Positions 23,346-35,280 of a DNA stretch of 64,000 bases are shown here, piece by piece. The DNA comes from Magnolia sinica (lineage: Eukaryota > Streptophyta > Magnoliopsida > Magnoliales > Magnoliaceae), in contig NC_080583.1 of NCBI RefSeq assembly GCF_029962835.1, forward strand, positions 48,773,658 to 48,837,657. Reading direction: 5' to 3'. The notes below the pieces were generated by a model. The model saw nothing but the letters and a program-made list of their open reading frames with translations. It had not been told where the DNA came from and did not search any database. The stretch's first letter is position 1. Each line of letters starts with the position of its first letter. Position numbers and translations under genes: made by a program.

Positions 23346-25227
23346 TATGCAAAAAATGTCGGAAAAGACATGCTCAAAATTATGGAGGGTATCTTCTAGT
23401 AAACAACTATTGGTTCATGTCCTAACATTAGCTAGTGCAATGGATGGGCAGAGTGGATATAAAACATCTGTAGAAAATCTGCAATGGATGGAGCATAACA
23501 ACAAAAATTCAAACTGTCCAAATCGCTAACCCAGTGATGGATGAACCATAACAAAAAAAATTCAGACTGTCCAAATCGCTGACCTAGTGGTGGATGAAGC
23601 ATAGCCAACAAAAATTAAAATTCTGCAAAAAACCTTATTTTTGGATATTGATCAGTACAATGGCTTCTCTAACTGTGTTATCCAAAACCAAGAGTCTCCA
23701 CATTCCACATTGGAATTGTAAAACAATTCAGCCATATGTCATGAGAAATTCAAGATAAAAACATGGAGATCAATTTATGATATGATAAGTCATGAAAAGA
23801 TGGCAAATGAAATTTTAAAACACTTTACAGGCATGTCAATGTAAACTATCCATCCATGTAGAGGTAGAGATGGCAAATCCGGCTGAGAAACGAAAGTAAT
23901 CAAGACCTCTGGCTGAGAAAGTGAGTCCTGACTTCCATTCAAATTTTCTGTTTGAAACCATTCACTATTACTTACCATAGCAATTCCTGACTCCTTGAAA
24001 TCTGGCTGAGAAAGCCAAGGTTTCTCTCACCGTCCACCCGACCCACTGAACATGGACTCGTATAACAATTTGGATCATTGAAACATGAAGTCAGGTCATG
24101 CTTGTTAAATGGGAACACCAAACTGTTAATAGGTGTCTTTAAGCTATCCATTCTATGGATAGAGGTAGCCCAATTGATAATTGGATTGAACCAATTGATC
24201 ATGTGGCCCACTCAACAATTCATTGGGTGGCCCAATTGATAATTGGATTGAGCCAATGGACTAGTCTGATCTAGATTTCAAGCCCAATCCCAGCCCTTCT
24301 GTTAATGTAATGATTAGATTATCTGATTTTCAAGTGGATTGCACGATATCACGTGTTGCAATTCTTCCGACTGCGCTTTCTAGTCTATCTCCTTTATCCG
24401 CATCCAAGACCTGCCAAACAATGAAAATAAAAGGAATCGGACAGTAAGAATACAAGTATATATCCGATGCAAGTTGGCAGGGAAATGAATTTGCAGGCAT
24501 AGAATTAAGTTGTGCAGTGAGATTAGTGGGGTTCTGATGCTTGGCAGTGACCTTTTTTTTTTCGTTTTTAATAAAACTGGTCTTTCTTCATAAAAGTTCT
24601 TCTAAGTTCAAAGAAAGAAACCTGAATCTATGCTAAGCAATAGTGACCTGGACTACTGAATGTGTCACATTGGCAAATACACCAGATGTTGCCTATTCAA
24701 TCTCTCACACAAAGTCGCCACCATGATTGAACTATGCCAAGTCAAGAGAAATGTGCATGGAAACGCTTATGAGATTGAGTTGCTAGATAACTTAAATATC
24801 TCGCCAACTTTTAATATAGTGGATTTATTTTAGTATCATGACGAGATGCTTGATGTGCAAGACAAGTTATTACCAATATGGACAAACAGCCTCCACAGAA
24901 ATAAAAAGAAAAATTTGAACAATTGTTGCATATGAAGACCATTGGCACTTGACAAGGCCAATACAAACAGTACTAGGTGAAATGGAAGAACAAATACTAT
25001 TCCAAATGCATATGATTTAAGGACGATGAACTGAAAAGATTGGATCCAGACCTCTACTACTTGTATGAAACCTCAAACTTGCCAAAGTTGAGTCACTTCC
25101 AACCCACAGGGGAATGACATAAGCCCACAGCCCACTACATGGCACAATATATGCTAATTTCTTTTCTTTTCTTTTTCGAAGGGCCAGTATATGCTGATTT
25201 TGGGCTGTTTGTTGCTAGATTTAGGGC
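23346..25227. other. Gene-free stretch with local duplications
   Basis: No coding evidence. Three diverged copies of 'attcaaactgtccaaatcgc' plus flanking sequence lie at about 23,435-23,625. A 'cccaattgataattggattg' unit is duplicated at 24,168-24,260. Confidence 0.5.
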
Positions 25228-25461
25228 CTAATGTCGGAAACTACAATTTATTGTTTGTGGAAGATATGGGGGTTTATTTGAAGATGAGGTTGAAGATTTT
25301 GGGAATGATTTCTTAGATTTGCTTTTACTATTATTTCGCTTTTTGGCCATCTTAGGTAGATTGGATTCCTCTATACTCAAACATTCTTGTGGATGCACCC
25401 ATGCCTGTTCTTGCAATTTGGGTATACACATCTCATTGAATTGACAACCGGTTTTCACCAA
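25228..25461 (-). other. Unidentified basic minus-strand frame
   Basis: A 77-codon frame, Lys/Ser-rich in its second half ('MAKKRNNSKSKSKKSF'), ending in 'PPYLPQTINC'. No splice-bounded homolog was recognised. It could be an exon of a captured gene, given other minus-strand fragments in the block, or chance. Confidence 0.25.
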
Positions 25462-26559
25462 TGAATAAATTCAATTCCTGCAGCCCAAAATTTTTTAAAG
25501 GAAATGAAGAGGATGCAAATATCATTTTCATTTTGACGAGATATAAATTCTAAAGAGCATCTATTCCAAAAACTCCAGATGATAAGCACTGCGAAGTAAT
25601 TATTTTGCATGGCAGAACCACAAGTCAAAACAAAGAGGCAAATTATAGTTGAGGGTAGAATAATTGCAGAATAAGATCATATAGACATTAGAAGCAGGAG
25701 AAATAGTGAAGAACCTTCCAATTCATCACTACTATGTGCCCAAATGTCGTTTCCATATAGGCGCTTCCACAGCATTAAAGCCTGTCCAGACCTGTAACCA
25801 CGCGACTAAACCCATTTCTGCACCAAAAAACAATTTCTATTATGACGAAAGAGAACACGTGTTTCAAGAGAGAGATTGAGTGAAGATGCATGGCTCTTAG
25901 AATCATAAAAGGTGAACAAAAGCGGCAAAAGACTTGTATTATCTAATCAAGAGTCATCAGTTTCCTTCTCGTCCAACCAACTTATGGAGATGTGAATGTC
26001 AGGTAGTAAGTAAAAGTTGTGGAGGAGTCAGCCACACCCGCAAGTACATATAAATCAAAACAGCATCAACATATAAGTCAAGCAGAACCATGATGCTAAA
26101 AGCTCAGAAAACGTAACTGCTGACACAGGTTCCCATTCTCCCACTTGTTCTGCCACAAGCATTATCGAAATAACAACAGGTGAGACGTGTTCTTGTAGCA
26201 GTTGAAATGTGGGAGAGCATAGCAACCACTACAAAAGACAGGATGACCCAAACATGCCCTAAATCAACTTCCTTACATCGATATCAGATGTGAGAAACAA
26301 TGCACCAACAGAAACAAAAAAATATGCATGCATACAACCACTGAACAGATTTAGTAACAGGAAAAGCCAGCTTGACTACTCTGGATAGAGAAAAAAGATT
26401 ACAAGTTCAAATTTTATAAAGCAGAAAAATGCAGAAATAACAATCTGTGACCGTTGAACAAACTAACAGAGACTGGACGGCAGTTAATACTGACCAAAAC
26501 TTGAGAAATACACAATAATTTTCTAAGAAGGTGAAAATAATGAGAGAAATGGTACATAC

Positions 26560-27245
26560 TTCAAGTTCACTGTAATCCATTCCCTTTAGTAGCACCTTTG
26601 AGCTGCTAGAACCTATTGTTCTTATATGCAGTTCCTAACCAGAAGCATTAGGGAGATCAACGATAAGATTTACAAAATAAGAGTTTGATTTAAGCTTCAA
26701 ATGCAAGCAGAAAAATGCTTCCATAACATCTCTACATATTGTTCCATAAATTTTTTTAGATGCATCCAAAATGCAAACTGAGAATTCCAGCAAATTCACA
26801 TTGCTATTATAACCAATTAGCAAGAAAGGCCTACATGGACCAGAAGCAATCAATTCTTCAGCTACATTTGGTTGCGAAACTGAATTTGAAATGTGATGTC
26901 CACACTGCAGTGAAATATCCAAGTAGTCAAGCATTCATAGTGATGAAGTAGCACTCATGTCAGGAGGTAATGTAATCCAAATCTGGAACCCAGAAGATGA
27001 TATGCATGCTAGGGAAAGTAATTGTGGTTTGAACATTTCCCTTATAGTGAATATCAATGCAATTCAAATGTGCATCCAAACACAGCCTTAACAACTCCCT
27101 CCCAAGACTGGACTGTGGCCATGAAAGTTCGGTCAATTTTCAGTTGAATGTCACCCATTGCAGCTTTTTCTAAACTTGGCCATCTACTTTTACGGTCACA
27201 CGCTGAAAGGTTAAGATTGTACCATTGAAGAAAATAATATGGCAA
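26560..27245 (-). pseudogene. Unidentified minus-strand gene fragment
   Basis: Two frames of 63 and 99 codons (27,054-27,245 and 26,635-26,934) lie in tandem. They contain 'YYFLQWYNLNLSACDRKS', 'SGPCRPFLLIGYNSN' and 'LLEFSVCILDASKKIYGTIC'. The second frame continues past a TAG to 'KVLLKGMDYSELE', then a GTATGT donor near 26,567. Amino-acid composition and the donor look gene-like, but I cannot name the family. The stop and frame change suggest a pseudogene fragment. Confidence 0.35.
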
Positions 27246-27844
27246 GTCTAGTAGAATGCTGAATATATTGTTAAGAACTTAGGTTTCATGATACAAAACA
27301 TTCCAATATCTTAAAAAAATGGAAAACCAACTGTCCAACTGTAGCTGACCACAATTAGTGGAATAAGGCTTAGATGATGATGAATAAGGTTGTCATTCAT
27401 ATACTGTTGAATTGAGTGGGCTGCATGAAGTTTTTAATGGTGGGCATTCAATCACAATTAGATAACGCCCACCTTGACAATCCTGAAGAAGTTACAATCT
27501 CCTTCAAAGGAATCACGTTTTTATGATAAAGTCTTCTTAAAATTGTAATTTCACCTATTACATCGTTTACTTCCTGCAAAACACAAAACAAAAAGGGCCA
27601 CCATATTCATAAGCATGAATATACCACTAAAACAACTTTCTCATTAATACATATGATTAGTACATGATTTATTGACTGATATGTTTATTAGAATAGAAAG
27701 GCCTAATCACAATAGCGTTTCATCTCAAAATCAATACACTACTGAAACTTAAGAGCAGTTAAAATCAGAACTTTGTACTTAGGCTTAAAAAGTGTTGAAG
27801 AATAGACAATCCATACAAAGTAAGATACTTAGTTCAAGACATAC

Positions 27845-28170
27845 AGGATTTATATTGTTGCTGTGAGTTAGGATTTATATTACTTATACAAGATCTAACT
27901 ATTTTAAATATCTATTAACAACTAGGAGATCTACTTAGGAGGCAACGGCCTTAACTCATAAAGTACCGACAAGTTTCTTACTTTGAGTTACTATTTATAT
28001 CACTTATACAAAAGCTAAATATTTTAAACATGTTGGGAGCAAGATTCAAACCCCTAACCTCAACTAGGAGGCAATGACCTTAGCTAGTGACGTACCAACA
28101 ATTTCGTCGCTTTGAGTTAGGATTTATATTACTTATACAAGATCAAACTATTTTAAATATCTATTAACAA
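27845..28170. repeat. Tandem 'gagttaggatttatattac' repeat
   Basis: Three copies of 'gagttaggatttatattac' plus following sequence start at about 27,866, 27,983 and 28,115, with 'aactaggaggcaatgacctt' variants between. The region is otherwise non-coding. Confidence 0.7.
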
Positions 28171-29433
28171 TCCTAGTACGTTCAATTTATAGTAAATTAA
28201 ATATCAAGTCAAGTTGGGTCAAGTCTTCAAGTCAACCCAAACCAGCTGAACATCGAGTTGAGTAGAGTTTTGGGTTTTTGAACAGTGATTTATGGCAAAT
28301 GAAGAAATCAAAAGAACTAGAGGTCAACAGCCAACAACTCCTTTTCCTTTTTTTTCTTCAGATTTTTTCTTCATGGAACAACCAAGTCAAAACCAAGCAA
28401 TGAGTTTCCATCACCATGCAATAATAAGGATGGAGAAATGGGAGAACAAGGAATATTGCAAAACGCCATTTTATGTTGAAATGAATTTGAAACATCATGT
28501 TACCGCAAGGGTGGCCTGTGAAATGTCACAGACAAAAGCTTTCAGTTCTTCATGCACTCCAAAAAATGGATGGAAGGAACTTTGGCAATGATCATCAGCT
28601 GCATGAAATGAAACCTGAAACACCACAAGGGATTGTTTGAAAATTAATGTGTCTTTCAACCAAAACTCGACAAGACTTGAAATTAAACACCAACAGAAAT
28701 TCTGTATTCTTTCCCATGCACAGAACAACGGATTCCGCAAGGAAGATGCAATGGTGGGCCAAACAAGAACGACCATCATCACATAATAACACATGAAACT
28801 TACCATCCAAATGAATTTAAACCAAAAAAAAAAAAAAAAAAAAAAAAAGATTTCATATCTTGAAACGATGCGTTGAAACTATAACTACAGAATAGAATCT
28901 TCAAGAGCAGAAATTACAGTTTTACCAACTGAAAATTACTGCAAAAATTCATGAATTAGTTCTCAAAATTCAACTAATTTTGCTAAAATAAGCTTGGAGA
29001 CCTACTAATTAGATGAAACTTACTACCCAAGTGAATTTTAAAAAATCTTGAAGTTGGTGGGTCAAAATGGTTCTACTGCAGCAGCAAATGGGAGGACCAT
29101 TCTCCACGAGGATTACTAAATCGAGCCGCATTTAAATAGTGTATTTCAGCAAAATTGACTTTTTAATTCTTTTCTTTCTTTCTTTTGTTTTTCTTTTTTT
29201 TCAAGAGGTTTCGGCAAAATCTACAACAGTCTAACAAATTCCAAGAAACCAGAGGCATTTTGGCCATCTGGTGATGGGTAGAATAATCTTTTGTAATTTT
29301 TTTCTCTAGAAGAATGACTTCCCTCTCTTCCTACACACCATAGAAATAATTGAATCAAAGGGATCACTTGCATACCTTGTCTACGGTGTTGTTCTGCCTG
29401 CATACTATATTTGCACTGCCAATATCACCTCTA
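28171..29433. other. Gene-free AT-rich stretch with poly(A) tract
   Basis: No supportable gene. An uninterrupted A25 run lies at 28,824-28,848. Minus-strand frames at 28,495-28,810 have no recognisable domain. Confidence 0.5.
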
Positions 29434-29441
29434 GTTGAGAA

Positions 29442-30055
29442 CAGTGTTTTAAATAGCGGTAGCATGATGCGTAGCGCTCAGCCCTCTATACTGTGTAGTG
29501 TAAATACGTAGCGTGTAGCGTAAGCTACACAATACCTCTATTTTTTAATTTAAAAATAGGACAAATATAATAAATAGTGAATATATATATATATGCCTAA
29601 AAGATGATTCATTTTATAAATTATAAGCATGTTCAAAAAAGTTATTAGTTATCATTTATCAAAAGCCAATCCACATATATAAGCCAAATTAAATAATTAT
29701 CACATCAACAACTTTCTAAGCAAACCACTTTAATTAATAATGTCTAATTGAAACCACAAGTCACAATTATGAAAAGAAATAAAAATCCCATAGGTTAAAA
29801 GTATCAAGTACAATGCAAGTGTTACATTCCTTAACATTAGAAACAAAGAAAATGTGAAAAAAGGAATAAAAAAATAAAATAGTTAAAAAATACATTGTTG
29901 CTTACGCTACGGACGCTACGCGCTACATAGCTGTAGCGTACGCTAGGACCCCCGTAGCGTACGCTACAGGAGATTTACGCTATTTGGGACGCTACATAGC
30001 GCTACAGCCACGCTATGCTACGTAGCGTACACTACGAGCGCTATTTGAAACACTG
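29442..30055. mobile_element. hAT-type MITE with perfect 8-bp duplication
   Basis: The ends are CAGTGTTTTAAATAGCG and, read inward from the right, CAGTGTTTCAAATAGCG (16 of 17 match). The element is flanked by GTTGAGAA at 29,434-29,441 and 30,056-30,063. An 8-bp duplication and CAG-type ends indicate hAT. Both subterminal parts are packed with GTAGCG/CGCTAC motifs in both directions, the left one shorter (29,442-29,535) than the right (29,895-30,055). The AT-rich middle encodes nothing. It is 614 bp, non-autonomous. Confidence 0.92.
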
Positions 30056-30225
30056 GTTGAGAACTTACGCCTTCTTTCATCACTGATATAACAACTAAAA
30101 TGCCATGCACCACCAATTAGTAGGTTGTATGATAACAAAACAGCAGAAAGAATCTGATAGAATGAGGTCAAAAGCAATGGGAAGGGAGACTCTAAATAAA
30201 TAAGGATAGAGCTTGAAATGTTTAC

Positions 30226-30936
30226 AGGTGTTTTTAACAAGGCCTGCTGCCTTAGAATATCCACGGTCTCCATGTCCAAGAGCTTTTCTTCTAGTCTATG
30301 ACAAAAAGTAAACAATGATTTTTCAATTAAAAAAAGGACAATCATGAGAAAGAAACAAGAGAGCACTAAAATAGTTGTCTTCTTATAATTTAGAAATGGA
30401 AAAACCCATTGAAGCTGAAGCTTAATTCTAGCTTAACAGTCTAAGAAAGTTAATAAAGAAACTACAAGAACATCTGCATGTCATTCTTCAATTGAATTAT
30501 CTTTGACTCTACAACCATAGCCTGCTTTAAGCCTGTGTGTTTCTTCATAATTTCTTTCAGTTTCATCTATCTTCTTTTCCAGTGAGCTCACCATGGCCCA
30601 CGACAAATTAATGGTGAGTGACATAAATATCACAAGTAGAAATGCAAATGCATGTTCACCCATGGAATTTAGGCAAACTAATTTGAAATGTTATGTTATT
30701 CATCACAAAACTCCTTGAGATGGCAATCCCACCTTCAGTTGTTCATTTTCAAAAGTCAGTTTATCCAACAGCACACTATCAATGACTGGGACCTCCTATA
30801 TGACAGGAATTAGGTTTGCTGCTTCTTTCACAGCCTCTTGTTCCTTCACTAGCATCTTTTCAGTTTCTTTGAATTGAAGCTGCATCTCTTCCAATTGCAT
30901 TTCTTCAATCTTCTTTTCCAGTAAACTCACCATAGC
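30226..30936 (-). pseudogene. Myosin XI tail fragment, three exons
   Basis: Plant myosin XI is the actin motor that moves organelles; this is part of its coiled-coil tail. Exon A (30,733-30,936) gives 'EMQLQFKETEKMLVKEQEAV' and 'EVPVIDSVLLDKLTFENEQL', with a TAG between them where the family has Gln or Lys. Exon B (30,474-30,600) gives 'SLEKKIDETERNYEETHR' and, after a 1-nt frameshift, 'LKQAMVVESKIIQLKNDMQ'; its donor reads AT rather than GT. Exon C (30,226-30,297) gives 'RLEEKLLDMETVDILRQQ' with a GTAAAC donor. The order matches the real gene. No motor, IQ or globular tail domain was found. The start of exon A copies the start of exon B and its intron. Confidence 0.85.
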
Positions 30937-31357
30937 CTATAACAAATTAATGTTGAGCGACATAAATATCATAAGAGGCCATTTCTGGATACCTCCACCA
31001 AATATCACAGAACTTCAACTGCTAAAAATGATTTTGCCATTCAATCTAAAAGAAATAAATATTGGTGTGATTTAATGCCATTTTCAAAAACGAATGCAAT
31101 AACCACTAACAAAAAAAATCCACTATGCAGTTCTCACCAAGAAAATCAGCATCATCTAAAGACCAACTAACTAGAATCAGCTACACGAATCTTGTTCTGC
31201 CATTGCACTCCATCAAGGACCATTTTCTCAGATAAACTAGTTCTCATGAAGGAGATGCATCCCTAAATATGACCATTTAGTCAATCACCCAGGTTGCAAC
31301 ATTGCAATAAGATTTATATTAACGGAAGAAATACTAAAACCATATATTTTCTTATGG

Positions 31358-31492
31358 TTTCTCTGCAACATTAGCAGAATAAGCTAATTCTACAACTAGG
31401 CAGGTTTCTCTGCAACATTAGCAGAATAAGCTTATTCTACAACTACACAGATTCCTTAGTGACATTTGTAGAATGAGCTTATTCTACAATAC
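31358..31492. repeat. About 49-bp tandem repeat, three copies
   Basis: 'tttctctgcaacattagcag' followed by 'aataagctaattctacaact' occurs twice closely and a third time diverged. Confidence 0.75.
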
Positions 31493-31850
31493 GTGTGGAG
31501 CCCATCATGATCTGTGCAAGGTTCCACTGTCCATCATGTGTGCCCTCCTCATTTTCCTTTTGGAGGACAAAAATCAGGCTGACCCAAAACTCGGGTGGGT
31601 CACACCATATAAAATCATGCCCAAATCCGCTAAAATCACGTGGTGTGGCTTATTTGAGTTTTGGAATGGTCTGATCTTTTGGGTGTCAATCCATCCTTGT
31701 GGGGCGTGTCTTATGAATGGATTGTATGGCAAACACAAAACATGGCGGGCTTCCCATCCCAATCATTGGGTGTCGTGTGAACCACCTGTGTTTTGGAATG
31801 GTCTGATTTTCTGGATATGGGTGAACTTATGAATGGATTGTATGGCAAAC
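31485..31850. repeat. Non-coding repeat with GTGGAGCCCAT start
   Basis: It has the 'gtggagcccatcatgatctg' style of the local MITE-like families and internal duplications of 'tatgaatggattgtatggca' (31,709 and 31,831) and 'ttttggaatggtctgat'. The 119-codon frame across it follows these repeats and is not taken as a gene. Confidence 0.5.
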
Positions 31851-33395
31851 ACAAAACAAGCCGCGATGAAAAACAGAACTGAATCAATCAAAACACTATC
31901 TACAAAATACCTGCAACAATCATACATGCTAGTGTAGAACAAATGTTGGAAATAATCTGATAAAAGCTATCCAGTAGCTACTCTGCATGCAAAAGATGAA
32001 CTGGAAGACCAGATGAAAGTTCTTAGACATCAACCCATTTATTTCAAGAGGCTTGTTACCATTCCTAAATCCATGTGCAGAAAGACCAGATGGACCATAA
32101 AAAATATGTGAGAAACAATAATCAATCTGAAAGAAGCTTGATTCAGTCAGCACAATGCCTTAGTTGTAAGATCCTTCATTGTTGATACTAACTTGTCAAA
32201 GACTTGATCTTGATACCAAGTGTTCCAGACTAATATCCTGGGACCTGTTACTGGAGTAAAAGAACACAACATTGTAACTTTGGATAATATTGAGCGCCAT
32301 AGCTGTAGTAGGCATCAGCCCAAGAATAGTCAAAGATAAATTCTCCATACGAGTGACTGCAATTCAAAGTAACTAAAATAGTTTAGCTACTATCAAGCAG
32401 AAGCAATTAAAAGCTGATTGTAAAAGTTAAAGATAACCATTTAAACAAGAAAAAGTAACAAGAACAGAACATGGACAGCATTGCAGATGCTAAACCTTTT
32501 AAGATAAAGTGGAACAACACCTACACTATTTTTGTATATATTTATCATGAGCAATAAGATGTCGAGGCACCCATCCTGTTTCCTGAAATCATTTATAAGA
32601 TATCAAAAAAAGTCCGAGGGTACAGGTTGATGCTGGTAACTATATGATATACATAAGAACGCTCATTTGTCATGTATTCATAGAAGACCATCTAAAGAGA
32701 AGAACAGCTCCAAGTGTTTAGAAACTCATGACAATATGATATGATGCAATGATCAAACCTGCACTGCAAAACAATTGACAAAATGCAACTGAGAATGGAT
32801 CTTTCAGCCACAAACTTTAGAAGAAAAAATCTGATCATTATATAACCTTTCAAGCCTTGACTTGTAAGATCCCTGTTGACATTAAGATCTCTTCCATAAA
32901 TAAAGGATATGACAGAAAATGAATGTCCAACAGTCTAAAAAATGAACTATGACACTATAACAAACTGTAAACTGATAGTGTGAGTGTAACCATTTGCATC
33001 TATCAAAGAGAAAATAGACAACAACATGTGAATCTGTTACAGACCTAGGCCAGATCCCAGTCAACAACAAGACAGGCCTATGAGCTCGACAGTCCACTGC
33101 CATCTCATGAGATCCCCATGCCATCCCTTCTTTTAGTGAAGTAAATTGTACAAATCTTGTGGGATGCCTATCAAACAAAGATCAAACTGAGGACTAATTC
33201 AATTTTCATGATAAATGAATCAGATTATAGAACCCGAATTGTAAATTGTAGGATGTTAACCACAAGCTCATGTTATGAGAACCCAAAATGTGATTCAAGA
33301 TCATGATAGTCCAAGGGACACCTGAGAGCTAATTGGAGGTCACCATTCTCCCGAAAACTGCAGCAAAACACGTGCACAAACCCTATATACTCAAC
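31851..33395. other. Stretch without a recognisable gene
   Basis: Minus-strand frames at 31,929-32,153 and 32,882-33,178 are open but show no domain I can name. The second starts 'MFDRHPTRFVQFTSLKEG' and could be an exon of a captured gene. Confidence 0.35.
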
Positions 33396-33618
33396 TCAAG
33401 CATGCCCTTGTAAATCATACATGTAAATCCCAATAACCAAAGTGTTCTCCCTTTGGCTCCAACAAACCATATCCGGAAGAGTTCTCAATAACCAAAGTGT
33501 CAAGTGGAGGAGAAAAGGAACCCATAAAGCAGTTGAACTTTGTGGATACCAAAGGCCTGACATCAACACCAAGTCCAGTTTCCAGTGGATCTGATGGTAA
33601 AGTGAAGGATTCCTGCAA
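33396..33618 (-). other. Exon-like unidentified minus-strand frame
   Basis: After a TTGCAG acceptor at 33,612-33,618 a 65-codon frame reads 'ESFTLPSDPLETGLGVDVRP' and later 'GLLEPKGEHFGYWDLHV', ending in a stop near 33,415. Composition looks like real protein, but I do not recognise the family. It lies on the same strand as the myosin XI fragment. Confidence 0.35.
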
Positions 33619-33657
33619 TGGCTGTGCAGGTGATAAACTTTTCTAACCTTATCGTAA

Positions 33658-33722
33658 CCAAAGAAAAGAAAAGAAAAGAAAAAAGGAAAGAAAGAAATAA
33701 GAAAGGAAAAAAAAAAATTTTT
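33658..33722. repeat. A-rich (AAAAG)n simple repeat
   Basis: aaaagaaaag-type repeat ending in a run of A. The short frames across it are low complexity. Confidence 0.85.
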
Positions 33723-34407
33723 AAAGGAAGAAAGAAATGTGATTCGCCTTACCAACCTGTTTTAGATATGCCCAAGCTCCATGGCCTTATAAGCAAATGT
33801 CCAAATATCATAAAATGTAGTAACATGCCACACCTTTTTCTCTGTCCTGCACCAAGGGTTTATTTGGAGCAGGGCCTAATCCCAACCGTCCTAGATTTTC
33901 CACCGAAGAATGCAGGATCCAAATTTATCTGGTGTTTGGTTTATTCATGAGGTCATGTGGGGAGTGGCAAAGACACTAAGAAGGCCACCTTTTGGAACTC
34001 CATTTCATCTGCTGCCCAAAACGGAAGGGACAGGGCTACCCAATCGGAATCCATCCATCTTGGCCACCCTTGTCCAAACAGGCCCTCAACAAGAATCTCT
34101 TGGTTGAAGCATTTCTTCAAACATGTAGGAGGCCATGGACAGCGGCGGATATGGCTGCCACTGCCATGGTTGCTGCCCAATTTCTGCCCATTAAAAGAGG
34201 AAATGAGATAGAAAGAGAGAGTACCTTTCACTTCGTGTGCTCTGATTTTTTCTATTCCTGTCAGCTATTGGAGGGAGATCGATCAACAGTTGCTTCAAAG
34301 AGAATGAACTGGGAGAGACGTCAATGGAGGAGGGAAATCAGGGAGATCGAGAGATGGAGGGAGAGGAAGGGAGAGAAATCGAGGGAAGCAAAGGGTCGGA
34401 CAAGCAA

Positions 34408-34410
<3 letters not shown>

Positions 34411-34452
<42 letters not shown>
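34411..34452. repeat. (GA)n microsatellite
   Basis: Uninterrupted GA dinucleotides over about 42 bp. It lies in a purine-rich stretch (34,200-34,450) that would read as a CT-rich 5'-leader on the minus strand. Confidence 0.95.
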
Positions 34453-34454
<2 letters not shown>

Positions 34455-34763
34455 GGTTTGCGCGCGATGAAAATGAAATTTCCCTCTCCCCGTTTTTGGT
34501 TTTAGTACCGTCGATTCAGCGGCGCCCACGTTTCAGAAACAGGGGCGTTTTTGGACGGCCCCCGGTGATTCCGGTGATCACCGGCAGTTGTACCTGGCCA
34601 CCAGTGAAAATAAGCGCCTGGAATGGCGCAAGGAGGCTTTTTGTCAAAAGCTCTTCACATGCCATCTCCCATCTTCTCCTCACCTTCTCCCAGATCAGTT
34701 TCCCAGTCACTCTGTCATTGTCACAGGTGCAACCAGTGGAATTGGGTTACATACAGCAAGGAA

Positions 34764-35013
34764 TCTCTCTCTCTCTCTCTCATATATCAGTAAAACAAGC
34801 AAATACTAATACAGAATTAATCAGAAAATGATATTTATAACCCGTTTTTAACTTTACACCCCTTTTCCCTCCTCTTTAGAAATGAGATTTGCACCCCTTT
34901 TCTTCTATTATAGTATCAACGTAGAAAAAAAAAAAAAAGTGTATGCATAACAACTTCTGTAGTAAACTTACAACCATATGCATGGTATCTTAAAGAGCAA
35001 AACCATATAGCAA

Positions 35014-35055
<42 letters not shown>

Positions 35056-35280
35056 GAATAAACCCAGCAAATGCTCATACCAAATTCATAGGAGTGACAT
35101 TTATAAACCATGTTTTTGACTTGTAGACCCACTTTCCCCACTCCATGGAAATGATATTTACACCCCTTTTTCTATTCTACTATCAAAAGTAGAAAAAAGA
35201 GGTGTATGCATAATAACTTCTTTATGATCAATAGTGCACGTAGTTTGCGAACATAAAGCCATGTGTTTTGTATCATTAAA
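34764..35280. repeat. Diverged tandem duplication of about 255 bp
   Basis: Copy A (34,764-35,010) and copy B (35,016-35,280) share, in order, a (CT)n start, 'aagcaaatactaatac'-type text, 'gatatttataacccg', 'ttacaccccttttc', 'ctatcaaaagtagaaaaaa' and 'gtgtatgcataacaacttct'. Copy B has the longer (CT)n tract (35,016-35,050). The pair lies in the intron after exon 1 of the dehydrogenase fragment. Confidence 0.85.

Noticed and set aside
33928..34083. Possible Tourist-like MITE (GGTGTTTGG ... CCAAACAGGCCC)
   Set aside because: Ends match only over about 9 bp and no TTA/TAA duplication is present.
34338..34529. LSLSLSLS-rich minus-strand frame
   Set aside because: Translation of the (GA)n microsatellite.
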